A DNA stretch of 41,474 nt from Opitutia bacterium. Lineage in GTDB: Bacteria > Verrucomicrobiota > Verrucomicrobiia > Opitutales > JABJCN01. The notes beneath the pieces are model-generated. The model was given only the letters and a program-made list of their open reading frames with translations. It did no database searches and had not been told where the DNA came from. Location: assembly GCA_018668635.1 (NCBI GenBank), contig JABJCN010000224.1:1-41474 (forward strand). Direction: 5' to 3'. Below are positions 1-9,061 of this stretch, one piece after another. The number at the start of each line of letters is the position of its first letter. Positions within the stretch are counted from its first letter, which is position 1. The position numbers and the translations under genes were made by a program.

Positions 1-333
1 GACACCAATGTGCGGATGCGGATTCCCGTGGGCGTCTCCTATGATACTGATGTGCGCAAGGCGATGGAGCTTTGCGTGGAGGCAGGTGCCTCCGAGTCGC
101 GCGTCCTGAATAATCCTGAACCGGTCTGCAGGGTGACAGGGTTTGGTGACAATTCCGTGGACCTGGAGCTCCGGGTTTGGATCACCGACCCTGTGAATGG
201 TTCCGGAAATGTCCGCAGCGCAGTGTTATTGGAGATTTGGGACCGGTTTCAGGAGAACGACATCGAGATACCGTTCCCCCAGAGGGACCTGCACATCCGG
301 AACCCGGAGGCACTGCAAAAGCAGGACGCCTAA
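1..333 (+). CDS. MscS-type mechanosensitive channel, C-terminal fragment
   Basis: This is the last 110 codons of a gene that begins outside the window; frame 1 is open from base 1. The fragment carries the cytoplasmic alpha/beta region of MscS-family channels: a 'GVSYDTD' segment followed by helix, a 'VxxFGDxSVDLELRVWI' strand region and the terminal 'IPFPQRDLHI' motif. Such channels open under membrane tension to release solutes during osmotic downshock. The transmembrane pore-lining helices are not in the window, so the subtype (short MscS or long MscK-like) cannot be told. Its TAA at 331-333 overlaps the stop of the convergent DUF2809 gene. The family call is firm; the precise role is inferred. 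Confidence 0.88.
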   Translation, partial: DTNVRMRIPVGVSYDTDVRKAMELCVEAGASESRVLNNPEPVCRVTGFGDNSVDLELRVWITDPVNGSGNVRSAVLLEIWDRFQENDIEIPFPQRDLHIRNPEALQKQDA

Positions 334-725
334 TTGCCTTGGTTTCCCGTAAGTGGATTTAGTTTCCCAAGCAGAAAATAGGCACCGCACGCACCCATCA
401 AGTAGTAGAAGAAATCCGTGGGGTCAAAGGTGCCCCCCAAGAGGGTACGTCCAAGGAAGGTGTCGCGGGCAGCTTGCAAAATTTTTGGATGCCAGAGTTG
501 CAGGAATTCAATGGAGGAAGTCCCGACAAAAACCAATCCCGCATTTTTCAAGGGAGCCAGTTTTGGAAAGGCCCAAAACAATACCAGACACCAGAAAATT
601 ACATATAGAGCCCCGGCAATGGAGTTGTTGAAAAACTCATGGCCAGGACCTTGGTAATACTTTGTCCCGAAGCCGAGGGGAATTAGGATGAGCAGGAGCA
701 GGAATGTTTTGGCGCGTTGGCTCAT
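330..725 (-). CDS. DUF2809 family small membrane protein
   Basis: A 131-residue integral membrane protein with about four hydrophobic segments. The arrangement matches DUF2809: a first helix followed by 'GFGTKYYQGPGHEFFNNSIAG', a second helix ending 'FWAFP', then a conserved 'SSIEFLQLWHP' segment and a terminal 'DPTDFFYYLMG' helix. No function is established for this family. It ends tail to tail with the MscS gene, the two stop codons sharing two bases (TAA at 331-333, TAG read at 330-332). The next gene upstream on the same strand is the TonB receptor, whose stop lies 20 bases away, so the two may be co-transcribed. Confidence 0.8.
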   Translation of the reverse strand: MSQRAKTFLLLLILIPLGFGTKYYQGPGHEFFNNSIAGALYVIFWCLVLFWAFPKLAPLKNAGLVFVGTSSIEFLQLWHPKILQAARDTFLGRTLLGGTFDPTDFFYYLMGACGAYFLLGKLNPLTGNQGN

Positions 726-745
726 CTGCCATCTTCGCGCATGGT

Positions 746-2884
746 TTAGAACTTTTTAGAGAGGCTTATTCCAAAGATGCGGGGGGAACCTGCCATGCCA
801 CCGATGAGATTTCCGGATTTTGAGATGGCAGCGATGTTGGAGTAATAACGCTCGTCGCCTAGGTTGTGGCCAAAGACCTGGATGGTGAAACCGTTGCGTT
901 CCATCCCTATGCTTGCATTAAATACATTATAGTTTTCCTGATGCATGACTGTGGAGTTTTCCTCATCATAATAGGTGTCCCCAACACTGCGGGATTCCAT
1001 CCGGCCAAAGTATCCACCCGGAGCATTGTATTGGGCCGCGAGGTTGAGTGTGTAGCGGGGCGCAAATGGGACACGGTTGTCATTGTAGGCGCCATGGTCC
1101 TCGAAGGTCATGTCGTTGAGGCCAAAGGCCCCGCTCAAGATGAGATTCTCTGATGCCTGCATCACGACTTCTGCTTCAAAGCCCTTGCCCTTGACTTCCT
1201 CCGCATTGACGATGCCATAGTCTGTACCCAAGGGGTTTGTCAGGCTTAAGGGGAAAGTCTTTTCAAACTGATAGTCTTCGATTTCACTCCAAAATGCAGT
1301 GAGGACCATGCGGAGGGTATCATTGGGCTGGAGGGTTACACCGATCTCCGTGGTCCAGGTTTTTTCGTCTTCATAAGAGATGGTTGTTGCATCGGAATAT
1401 GCGGAATAGCCACCTGGTTTATGGCCAATTGCAGATTTGGCGAACCACTTGGTGTTTTCGTTGAGGTCATAGGTCAGGCCAATGGACGGGGTGACCTGGG
1501 TATCCGTTTTATCGAGGGAAATGTCTGCCGGGCTAGCTATCAGGATGTTGGTCTTGGATCGGTTCATGGTTTTTTCGGTCCGATCCCAACGCAGTCCCCC
1601 AAATAAGTTGGTTCTTTCATTGTAAGCATATTCGAAGGAGGCAAAGGCCCCCAGATTTTCTTCATCAATTGTGTGAGTCGTCGTCTGGGTCTCCCTCATA
1701 CTTAAGAAAACAATCGGGAACTCACGAGTGCCCGTGCCGTTCACCTCACCATCAAGGTAGAAAAGACCAGCCTTCCAGGAGAGGGGACCTTCAGTGTCCG
1801 CTTCAAAGCGGAATTCCTGGGTCAGGGTTTTTTGTGTCTGGATGATCGTGCTGAACATATTGTGATCCATGCCACCGAAAGCGCTAAAATCCAAACTCAT
1901 GAAGTCCAGATCTTGAACATTGGGGTCGAGTTCCCAGTTAAGGCGGGAGGTCACGGAGGTGAGGGTACCCGAGTCGAATTTACGGGTCAGTTTAATCCAT
2001 TCCTGATCGCGATTTATTTTTATGGAGCCAGCCAGATTGGCTGCGTTTGTGAAATAATTGTTATTTCGCAGGCCTGTAACAGGGTGCACAATCCCGATAA
2101 AGCCTTGGGCACCGTCATCAAACTTGTCCACGGCAATGCCGACATTGACGTCGATTACGTCGTTGGCTTTGAAGTAGAGGTTGAAACGCCCGCCCGTGTG
2201 GTCGCGGTCATCCTCATGCTTGCCGAGTGTGGTGTTGTTGACGAATCCGTCCCGTTCGGAGTGGACGAGGGAGAAGGAGTAGCTTGCGCCATTTTCCATG
2301 GGCGCGGCGGTGAAGATGCTGTATTCGCGGGTGTTGTATTCACCGATGGTTAGGTCAACCTGCGTCTCACGGGCATCACCGGGCTTGCGGGAATACATTG
2401 ACACCACACCGGCAGAGCTGTTGCGACCGAAGAGGTGCCCCTGTGGTCCGCGGTAGACTCGGATGCTATTCAGGTCGGTCAGCGCCGGGTTAATACTGGA
2501 GGGGTCACCCTGAGGCACGTCATCCAGATAGAACACTACGCCGGAAGTACCGAAGAGAGGGGTGTTGCCGATGCCACGGAGAGTGTAGACATTGCCGAAA
2601 GAGCGACCGTTGGTATCCGTGACATGAAGTCCCGGGACAGCGCCGGAAAGGTCCTCCACGTCGTTGATGCCGGAAAGCTCGATGGCTTCACTATCGATAA
2701 GTGAATAGGTTCCGGCGTAGGCGGAGCTTTCTGCAAATACCCTGCCATCAATTTCAAGACCGGGTAGTTCCGCCGGTGCCTCGGCCTCCTTGGCTACAGC
2801 CTGAGCATCTTCCTGTGCAAAAGAGGAATGACCAAGCAAACAAGTAATAACAAAAATAGTTAGTGCGTTAAGATTTTTTTGCAT
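746..2884 (-). CDS. TonB-dependent outer-membrane receptor
   Basis: A receptor of about 712 residues from the chosen ATG at 2884. That start gives a clean signal peptide (MQKNLN, hydrophobic core, SFA-QED). A longer GTG-initiated form beginning at 2932 is open but adds a non-signal leader. The N-terminal plug shows 'YTLRGIG', 'VVFYLDDVPQG' and 'RGPQGHLFGRNSSAGVV', hallmarks of the iron-complex/siderophore-like receptor subgroup. The rest is amphipathic beta-strand sequence of the 22-stranded barrel, ending in a terminal aromatic (SLSKKF) as needed for BAM insertion. No SusD partner is adjacent, arguing against a SusC-type glycan system. The substrate cannot be read from sequence. Its position at the downstream end of the biosynthetic run makes uptake of a cluster-related metabolite or metal complex a possibility only. 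Confidence 0.92.
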   Translation of the reverse strand: MQKNLNALTIFVITCLLGHSSFAQEDAQAVAKEAEAPAELPGLEIDGRVFAESSAYAGTYSLIDSEAIELSGINDVEDLSGAVPGLHVTDTNGRSFGNVYTLRGIGNTPLFGTSGVVFYLDDVPQGDPSSINPALTDLNSIRVYRGPQGHLFGRNSSAGVVSMYSRKPGDARETQVDLTIGEYNTREYSIFTAAPMENGASYSFSLVHSERDGFVNNTTLGKHEDDRDHTGGRFNLYFKANDVIDVNVGIAVDKFDDGAQGFIGIVHPVTGLRNNNYFTNAANLAGSIKINRDQEWIKLTRKFDSGTLTSVTSRLNWELDPNVQDLDFMSLDFSAFGGMDHNMFSTIIQTQKTLTQEFRFEADTEGPLSWKAGLFYLDGEVNGTGTREFPIVFLSMRETQTTTHTIDEENLGAFASFEYAYNERTNLFGGLRWDRTEKTMNRSKTNILIASPADISLDKTDTQVTPSIGLTYDLNENTKWFAKSAIGHKPGGYSAYSDATTISYEDEKTWTTEIGVTLQPNDTLRMVLTAFWSEIEDYQFEKTFPLSLTNPLGTDYGIVNAEEVKGKGFEAEVVMQASENLILSGAFGLNDMTFEDHGAYNDNRVPFAPRYTLNLAAQYNAPGGYFGRMESRSVGDTYYDEENSTVMHQENYNVFNASIGMERNGFTIQVFGHNLGDERYYSNIAAISKSGNLIGGMAGSPRIFGISLSKKF

Positions 2885-2993
2885 CGAAGGCAATTCCAGT
2901 AAGTTCATAATTAGTGATATTTGTTGTTTCACTATTCAATAGCACTTTTGAAGCAGAGGTTACACGCAAACTAGCCGAATATGCTATGGGGAG

Positions 2994-3680
2994 TTATAAT
3001 CTCGATTGATGAGGAGGGAGCAAGTTGGAGAGGATTTTTAAATCGTCAAAACAAATCGCGCTAGAAGAATAGGGTGCCGCCCATGCGGAACATTTGCCTG
3101 CGGACTCCTTGGCATCAGACTCGTGAAGGATGTTCCATGTGTCAGGCTCATCTTTGCCATGCCAGACTTTAGCTGAAATGCGCCACTTTTTCCCATCTCC
3201 AAGATACTGTCGCTGGAGGCGGAGGGTCAACCACTCTCCAGACTGCCATTTAAAAGGGCCTTCAGTGATAATAGTATCCTCCCTGAGTAATTGGAGTTTG
3301 CGGTAAGCCGGATTGACCTTGAGGCGGAATCCCGTGACCCCGCCCATGCCAATGCTGAATGTGGGCATGCGACGACCCTTCTTTTTAGATAAGAATCGAC
3401 ATTGTATGGCAAGGTTCCCCGGGATGCGAGGCCCGAATAAGAAACCAAAGTTTTCGAGTGGTTCTCCAGCTAAGTTAAGGTATTTATTCCCATTGTTTTC
3501 GGCTACGGAAAAGTCACCATCGAGAATTAGAAGACCTTCGGGCTCATCATCATCAATTTCATATTGATTGAAATTATTACTGTAGGCAGTGCTCCACTTT
3601 TTCGGCGTAGCAAAAGCATCCCCAAGAAAAGCCTGCTCAATGAATATTGCCAGAATCAGTAATTTATAAGGGTATTTCAT
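2994..3680 (-). CDS. Secreted protein with LamG/concanavalin-like fold, related to the C-terminus of the 772-aa propeller protein
   Basis: A 228-residue protein with an N-terminal signal peptide (cleavage near AFA-TPKK). The body has the look of a jelly-roll domain: 'AIQCRFLSKKKGRR', 'GFRLKVNP', 'WLTLRLQ', 'ISAKVWHGKDEPDTW' and a closing 'ICFDDLKIL'. The same order of motifs occurs at the C-terminus of the 772-residue propeller protein (23300-25618), where it reads 'WYHLKTQV', 'RAKAWTRGEQEPDKW' and 'VFIDNLKVI'. I infer one shared domain, free-standing here and fused there. The start ATG abuts the stop of the upstream FtsX-like permease with no gap, implying translational coupling and a periplasmic role linked to that transporter. 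No catalytic residues could be assigned; a DUF1080-like glycan-binding or hydrolase fold is possible. Confidence 0.7.
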   Translation of the reverse strand: MKYPYKLLILAIFIEQAFLGDAFATPKKWSTAYSNNFNQYEIDDDEPEGLLILDGDFSVAENNGNKYLNLAGEPLENFGFLFGPRIPGNLAIQCRFLSKKKGRRMPTFSIGMGGVTGFRLKVNPAYRKLQLLREDTIITEGPFKWQSGEWLTLRLQRQYLGDGKKWRISAKVWHGKDEPDTWNILHESDAKESAGKCSAWAAPYSSSAICFDDLKILSNLLPPHQSRL

Positions 3681-6600
3681 CTATTCTTTGCGAAGATCAG
3701 GGATAGCTGAATTTTTCAGGGATAGGATTGTTGCAAGCCATATCCAGAACAGGCTACTGGCGGCTAGTCCCAGCAAGAGTACTCCCAGTTCACTGGCCGG
3801 GAATCCTCCCTGCCTGCTAAGAATTGCTGGCCAGACAGCAATCAGGGCTGTTCCTGTCCCCGCAGCAAGCCCCCAAAGCATAAGCCATCTATGTTCGACA
3901 ATCGCCATCTTCCTGATGGATTGAAGGGAGTAGCCAATGGCTTCCAAAAGGCCTAATTCATGGCGTCGCTCCATTAGGTTGCGCGCCACGACAATTCCTA
4001 ATCCAGCAGTTCCAAGCAATAGTCCTAGACCACCGAGAGCTTGAAAAATAGAGAGATAGGAGTTCTGTACGGCAAGGAATTCTCCAAGTCGCTTCCATGC
4101 TGGATGTGCCTCCATCCCTTGATCGTGGAGTATGTTGCTTAGATGGGCCGCAACGGTTTCAATTTCTTCGGACTTCGTATCCGCAAGGAAGTAACGGTAA
4201 CCGGCCTGGGATGGGAATTTTTCTATAAAATACTTTTCAGCGATAAGGACCCGACCCTGAAGGAGGGAGCCTTGAATCACGCCTGCAATGCGGATTTGAA
4301 AAGGTCGTCCATTTTCGTCCTTATAATCAATGAGCCCGCCAAGTTTTTGCTGTAGGGCGTAGGTGACAGTATTTTGATCGGCAATACCCGGGAGGATATC
4401 AGGTACATTCTTATCTGCATCAAGGAGGCTCCAGTCATGCTTTGTTCCTGCAAATTTAAATCGTCCGGCCAGTTCGCTGGGGTTAATGCCTAGTATAGTG
4501 GGTTCTGTGGCCTTGTTGAGGTTGAGGCAACTTGCGTCATCGCCCTCTCTAACTCGAAAGGGGACAATATTGGTTTTGGCGAGGATTTTCTCATCGAGCC
4601 CAAATTCTTCACGACCTTGTTTGGTATTAAGGTCGTTGTAGATGGGGATGGCACTTTTTGCAACGATGGCGAAGCCGCCTGTGCCCGAGGTCTTTTTCTC
4701 CCAATCTCTTTCCCCTGTGACATGAAACGAGCTGACTGCAACCACCATGAACACGCCGGAGGCAAGTACGCCGATGGTGACGAGACTGCGACCTCGACGG
4801 CGGGCGGTATTGCGGAATCCTAGAACGTTTAGGTCTGGAGTGTCTCCTTGGTGGTACGCTATGCGAGCAAGCCTGCCATTGAAGAAAAAGAGTGCTGCGA
4901 GGAGAAAAAGAAAGCCAGAAAGGAAGAAATTTGCTGAAGCAGCACCTGATCCGCTGCCGCCTGTAAATGTAATGTACAAGAGTCCCCCAACAAATAGGGC
5001 AATACTCAGGAAATGGGAGAGCTTCCCAGTGGGTCGACCCTTTGTTCTTATTTCCAATTGATCTCCTGCATTAAGGAGTTCACGAGGTTCTTTTCGAAGT
5101 TGTTTGTGGGAGGCAAGCCAAAGTGCAATGGCCGCCATAAATATGCCGATGGCAAATCCCATACTGATCGCTACGAAATTTGTCGTGAAGTCAAATTGCA
5201 TGGCACCGGTCGCATCTTTCCATACATTGGTTAGTCCCCAGAGAATCCCCTTGGCATAAACTAGGCTTAAGATACACCCAACAATGCCTCCTGCGATGGC
5301 GAGGACGATTCCTTCAATAAGAAAAAGCCTTCGAACTTTTCCTTCCGTGTAACCAATGGCAAGAAGGACTCCTGCTTGTTGGTTTCGCTGTTCAATGGAG
5401 AATACAAAGAGCATTCCCGTAAGTGCCAGAGATGCAAGGATGATGAAGAAACTGAAGTAGGAAATGTATTCCCCCAAGTCTATTGAACCTTTGGCTGATT
5501 CAAGAGCCTTTCCCCGGAGATCCTTAAAGTGTAGCCCTGCATCGCTCGCGGTTACATACTCCTTGATTGTATTATCGAGGTCGTCCTTTGCTATTTTATG
5601 GACTGGGATCCGAATACCTGTTGTCTGCCCCCAACGGTTGGACCACATTTTCTGACCGGCGGAGAGATTAATGTACGCCTTTGGGGTCCCCCGGTAATCG
5701 TCCCAGTAGTCCTCATCTTTCTCGCGAATTTTGTTTTCATCAATTGCAAATCCCGGCTCCCAGTCACGGCAGTTCTCTTCATCGGAGAGTCCTGGGAACG
5801 CAGGTGTCCAGTCTGACTCCTGCCCTTTGCTAAACTTCTTTGGCATGGGTAATATTGCCCGGACCTTGAAGGTGGCGGTGGATTCCTTTAATTCGCGTCT
5901 TCCTTGGGTAATGAAATATTTGAGGGAAAGCTCGGACCCGGGCTTCAGACCAAGATCTTCAGCGAGCCATTGGTTCACAAGAATTTCATCGTCAGCAAGG
6001 TTGTTTGGCAATTCGGGTGCCGCACCGGGTTGGAAGGCGGTTGCAAAGGAATAGGGCGCAGTCCTCCCATTTGCTTCAAAGGCGTTGACGAGGTATGTCA
6101 TGACTCCAGCGTTGGTTGCAGGTGCGACCTTGCGAAAACCTTTTTCAAGGACGTGGTTGATGAAGATGCTGCCGGAACGCAGGCTCCAGTCTCTACCATC
6201 ATTTACCTTCAGATATTCTATCCCTCCGTCTTCTAGGGCCCAAACTTCCTCGAGAACATCATTTGCCATATTTGTGGAGAATTCCGTCTGGGCGGATTTC
6301 CCAATCAGGAGGAGATTTGCCTTTTGGCCTTCTGTTTCTATGCCGTCCCGAAGCGATTGAATTGGTATGTATATCGTATAAGGCGGAATCTGAGATCCGT
6401 GCAGTGCGAAGTTACCAAATTCTTCTGGTCCGAGGATTTTTGAAACTTTTTGCCGGCTTATACGGGCAACCTTGTCACTGGTTCCCGATAGTGGGGCGTC
6501 GCGGGAGAAAAGCGCAGGTTCCTCAAGCCGGATATTGAGAGTCGCGCCATTATCGATTGCCAATCTTTTGGCTAGACGTTGGTTTACATAGACTCGTCCG

Positions 6601-6998
6601 TCTTCAAGAGGAAGGCTTGCGGCTGAATCACGAGGAGCTAGCTGGAAAAACCTTTCGTCTATACCCAGAACTTGGATGTTGGGGACGCGGGCTATTTGCC
6701 CGGTCTCCTCGTCTGCATCAGGATTACTGACCGAACCACGAAGAATAAAGATCGGCGCAGCGGTTGCATCTAGTTTTTCTTCTAACTGTGTTGCAAGGGC
6801 TTCACGGAAGAATCGATCTTCTGTAAATAGGAGGCTGTCGACCTGGCCGATACGTTGTTCTGCGATGCGGTGAAGAGATTCGCGAACAGAGTCTCCCACG
6901 AGCAGCGCTCCTGCGAGAACCATCGTACAAAGCGCACTGCCGAGGATGACTCCTAGGTTTCGTCGCCAAAAGTGGGCGATATTACAGCGAAGAAGCAT
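3681..6998 (-). CDS. Large FtsX-type ABC transporter permease (MacB/LolCE superfamily)
   Basis: A permease of 1,105 residues, about 2.5 times the length of a simple LolC or MacB permease core. After an N-terminal anchor helix (about residues 15-33) comes a periplasmic region of roughly 500 residues. Two FtsX-like membrane blocks follow, each with the cytoplasmic coupling signature: 'EQRNQQAGVLLAIGYTEGKV' in the first and 'ERRHELGLLEAIGYSLQSI' in the second. I count about ten membrane segments. A second periplasmic domain of about 200 residues separates the blocks. This double-FtsX layout in one chain is typical of Planctomycetes-Verrucomicrobia transporters that extrude lipids or small molecules from the membrane rather than import nutrients. 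The gene follows its ATPase by 20 bases and directly abuts the small secreted protein downstream. The substrate is unknown. Confidence 0.9.
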   Translation of the reverse strand: MLLRCNIAHFWRRNLGVILGSALCTMVLAGALLVGDSVRESLHRIAEQRIGQVDSLLFTEDRFFREALATQLEEKLDATAAPIFILRGSVSNPDADEETGQIARVPNIQVLGIDERFFQLAPRDSAASLPLEDGRVYVNQRLAKRLAIDNGATLNIRLEEPALFSRDAPLSGTSDKVARISRQKVSKILGPEEFGNFALHGSQIPPYTIYIPIQSLRDGIETEGQKANLLLIGKSAQTEFSTNMANDVLEEVWALEDGGIEYLKVNDGRDWSLRSGSIFINHVLEKGFRKVAPATNAGVMTYLVNAFEANGRTAPYSFATAFQPGAAPELPNNLADDEILVNQWLAEDLGLKPGSELSLKYFITQGRRELKESTATFKVRAILPMPKKFSKGQESDWTPAFPGLSDEENCRDWEPGFAIDENKIREKDEDYWDDYRGTPKAYINLSAGQKMWSNRWGQTTGIRIPVHKIAKDDLDNTIKEYVTASDAGLHFKDLRGKALESAKGSIDLGEYISYFSFFIILASLALTGMLFVFSIEQRNQQAGVLLAIGYTEGKVRRLFLIEGIVLAIAGGIVGCILSLVYAKGILWGLTNVWKDATGAMQFDFTTNFVAISMGFAIGIFMAAIALWLASHKQLRKEPRELLNAGDQLEIRTKGRPTGKLSHFLSIALFVGGLLYITFTGGSGSGAASANFFLSGFLFLLAALFFFNGRLARIAYHQGDTPDLNVLGFRNTARRRGRSLVTIGVLASGVFMVVAVSSFHVTGERDWEKKTSGTGGFAIVAKSAIPIYNDLNTKQGREEFGLDEKILAKTNIVPFRVREGDDASCLNLNKATEPTILGINPSELAGRFKFAGTKHDWSLLDADKNVPDILPGIADQNTVTYALQQKLGGLIDYKDENGRPFQIRIAGVIQGSLLQGRVLIAEKYFIEKFPSQAGYRYFLADTKSEEIETVAAHLSNILHDQGMEAHPAWKRLGEFLAVQNSYLSIFQALGGLGLLLGTAGLGIVVARNLMERRHELGLLEAIGYSLQSIRKMAIVEHRWLMLWGLAAGTGTALIAVWPAILSRQGGFPASELGVLLLGLAASSLFWIWLATILSLKNSAIPDLRKE

Positions 6999-7018
6999 AT
7001 TTATTGAATTATTAGAAT

Positions 7019-7708
7019 CTACAACTTTTGCATGGTTCCATTTTCGAGTCGATAGACCTGATCCATTTTTTCCGCAATAGGCATGGAGTGTGTGACAACA
7101 ATGAGGGTTAGATTTTTCTCCTTCTGGAGTTTCAGGAGAATATCTACTAGATTGCTGGAATTCTCCTGATCGAGAGCCCCTGTGGGTTCGTCGGCGAGGA
7201 GAATTTTTGGCTGGTTAATAAGTGCCCGTGCGACTGATACGCGCTGACGTTCACCTCCAGAAAGCTCACCCGGTCGATGCTGTACACGTTGGGACAGGCC
7301 TACATCTCCAAGCAGGGATCGGGCTCTTTGATTGATAACTCCCACATGTTCTTTCTTTGTGTGTCCAGCCTGGGTTGGCACAAGGACGTTTTCAAGGACC
7401 GTGCACTGGGGAAGGAGGTGGTGTATTTGAAATATAAAGCCAACGGTCAGGTTCCGAAATGCCGCCGCCGCCTTGTCTTGGAGCTCAGGGATATTCTGAC
7501 CGTCTACCTGAACAATTCCTGAGGTTGGCTTGTCGAGAGCGCCGATGATATTCAGCAGAGTGCTCTTGCCTGAACCAGATGGTCCAACGATCGCTGCACT
7601 CTGGCCTGGCTCAAGCTCAAGGTTTGCATCTTGAAAAACAAGGATGGATTGGCCACCGGCCGGGCCTTCGTAGGATTTACTGACTTTGGATAGTTGCAGA
7701 AATGACAT
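7019..7708 (-). CDS. ABC transporter ATPase, MacB/LolD type
   Basis: A 229-residue cytoplasmic nucleotide-binding subunit of standard length. All motifs are intact: Walker A GPSGSGKST at residues 42-50, Q-loop Q93 (FIFQIHHLLP), signature LSGGERQR from residue 148, Walker B ILLADEPTGALD from 168, and the switch His at 206 (VVTHS). The sequence class is that of ATPases which drive mechanotransmission through FtsX-fold permeases, in line with the permease gene 20 bases downstream. Together they should form one exporter or lipid-extracting complex. It follows the PaaK-like gene by 47 bases in the same minus-strand run. The assignment is firm for activity and partner, open for substrate. Confidence 0.95.
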   Translation of the reverse strand: MSFLQLSKVSKSYEGPAGGQSILVFQDANLELEPGQSAAIVGPSGSGKSTLLNIIGALDKPTSGIVQVDGQNIPELQDKAAAAFRNLTVGFIFQIHHLLPQCTVLENVLVPTQAGHTKKEHVGVINQRARSLLGDVGLSQRVQHRPGELSGGERQRVSVARALINQPKILLADEPTGALDQENSSNLVDILLKLQKEKNLTLIVVTHSMPIAEKMDQVYRLENGTMQKL

Positions 7709-7755
7709 TTAATTAATCACTTATAGGGTTGATGGACGGTTTGCCGAGCCAATGC

Positions 7756-9009
7756 TTAACTAATTTTTTGCCAACGTCTGGCTTTATGCTCGAATCGGGG
7801 AAGGGTATTTTCGGCAACAATTTCTACTGGAATTCTAAGCAGAAAATGCTTGCGAAGGGCTTCTTCTGCCTGCTTGGCAATTGTTCTTGGGGCTTCTTTA
7901 CAGGGTTCGATTTGAATGCCAATCTCAGGAAGGGTTGTTGCATGGTTGATTTGAACCTGATACTCTGCGATGTGAGAGAGGTTTTGGAGAACGGAGTCCA
8001 CGGCGCCCGGATGCAAGTTGACACCTCGAATGATTACCATGTCATCTAATCTACCAAGAATTCCGCCCTCCAGGGTAAGTCTGTCCCCCTGATGTTTCGG
8101 CCTGACGAGATCGCCCGTGCGGTATCGTAGGAGTGGTGAGCCTGTTCGCCCTAGAGTGGAGAGTATAAGCTCACCTGTTTCACCATCTTCAACTGGTTGC
8201 TGCGTATCGGGGCAGAGGATTTCTGCCAAGTAAGCTTCCTCGATAACATGTAGCTGATCTTCCCCGTCTTTGGTTTGGAATGTGACTGGTCCGACCTCAG
8301 TCATGCCGTGATGATCATACACTTTTGAGTTTGGCCACAAATTTTCAATCCGTTTACGAATCTGTGGAATACTACCTCCGGGTTCCCCTGCAACAATGAT
8401 TGTGCGGATTGGAGATTCCTCTAAATCAATATTGTGTGTCAGGGCAGTCTCGGCGAGCCGGATTGCATAGGTGGGTGTTGCACAGAGGATATTTGCTCGC
8501 TGATTGAGGAGAAGTTGCAGTCGTTCTAGACTCCCCATTCCTCCTCCTGGAATGCTGAGTATGCCGAGGTTCTGCGCCGCTTCAAAAGCTGTCCAGAACC
8601 CGAGGAATGGACCAAAGGAGAATGGGAAAAACGCGCAATCTCCACTTTTTGCTCCTGTAGCGCGGAACACGGTTTCCCAACTCGACAACATCCATTGCCA
8701 GTCCTCCTCCCGGTCGAGCCAAATGAGCGATTGGCCTGTGGTGCCACTGGTTCTGCAGAAGCGGGTATAGTTTTCAACTGGGAATGTTAAATTCCTGCCA
8801 TAAGGTGGATGTGCTTCTTGGTCACGACAAAGATCGTCCTTGGTTGTAAATGGGCAAGTTTGGGTAAAAGTTTCCAGAGAATCAAGGCTCTCATCCAGAC
8901 CCGTCCCTGCGAGTTTTTCCTGTTGGAAGGGATTCCCACTAATTACATCTTTCAGGAGACCGCGAAGGCTTTCCAGTTGTTGGACCGCGATGGGCTCGCT
9001 ATTGGCCAT
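7756..9009 (-). CDS. PaaK-like adenylate-forming enzyme (aryl/acyl-CoA ligase family)
   Basis: A 417-residue ANL-superfamily enzyme, close to the 430 residues usual for phenylacetate-CoA ligases. It has the phosphate-binding loop RTSGTTGQS at residues 86-94, the A5 motif 'YDHHGMTEVGP' near 236, the A7 motif 'RYRTGDLV' near 303 and the A8 hinge 'GRLDDMVIIRGVNLHP'. The C-terminal domain ends 'FEHKARRW', placing a lysine where PaaK enzymes have their catalytic one. It should activate a carboxylate with ATP, probably to a CoA or protein thioester. It is the second adenylating enzyme in the cluster and sits near a hotdog thioesterase and a chorismate lyase, so an aromatic acid is the likely substrate (inference). 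Confidence 0.85.
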   Translation of the reverse strand: MANSEPIAVQQLESLRGLLKDVISGNPFQQEKLAGTGLDESLDSLETFTQTCPFTTKDDLCRDQEAHPPYGRNLTFPVENYTRFCRTSGTTGQSLIWLDREEDWQWMLSSWETVFRATGAKSGDCAFFPFSFGPFLGFWTAFEAAQNLGILSIPGGGMGSLERLQLLLNQRANILCATPTYAIRLAETALTHNIDLEESPIRTIIVAGEPGGSIPQIRKRIENLWPNSKVYDHHGMTEVGPVTFQTKDGEDQLHVIEEAYLAEILCPDTQQPVEDGETGELILSTLGRTGSPLLRYRTGDLVRPKHQGDRLTLEGGILGRLDDMVIIRGVNLHPGAVDSVLQNLSHIAEYQVQINHATTLPEIGIQIEPCKEAPRTIAKQAEEALRKHFLLRIPVEIVAENTLPRFEHKARRWQKIS

Positions 9010-9061
9010 CGAATATTATTTTGTTAGTTGGAGTATAAATCCCCTTTTAGCCGTTTATGGG

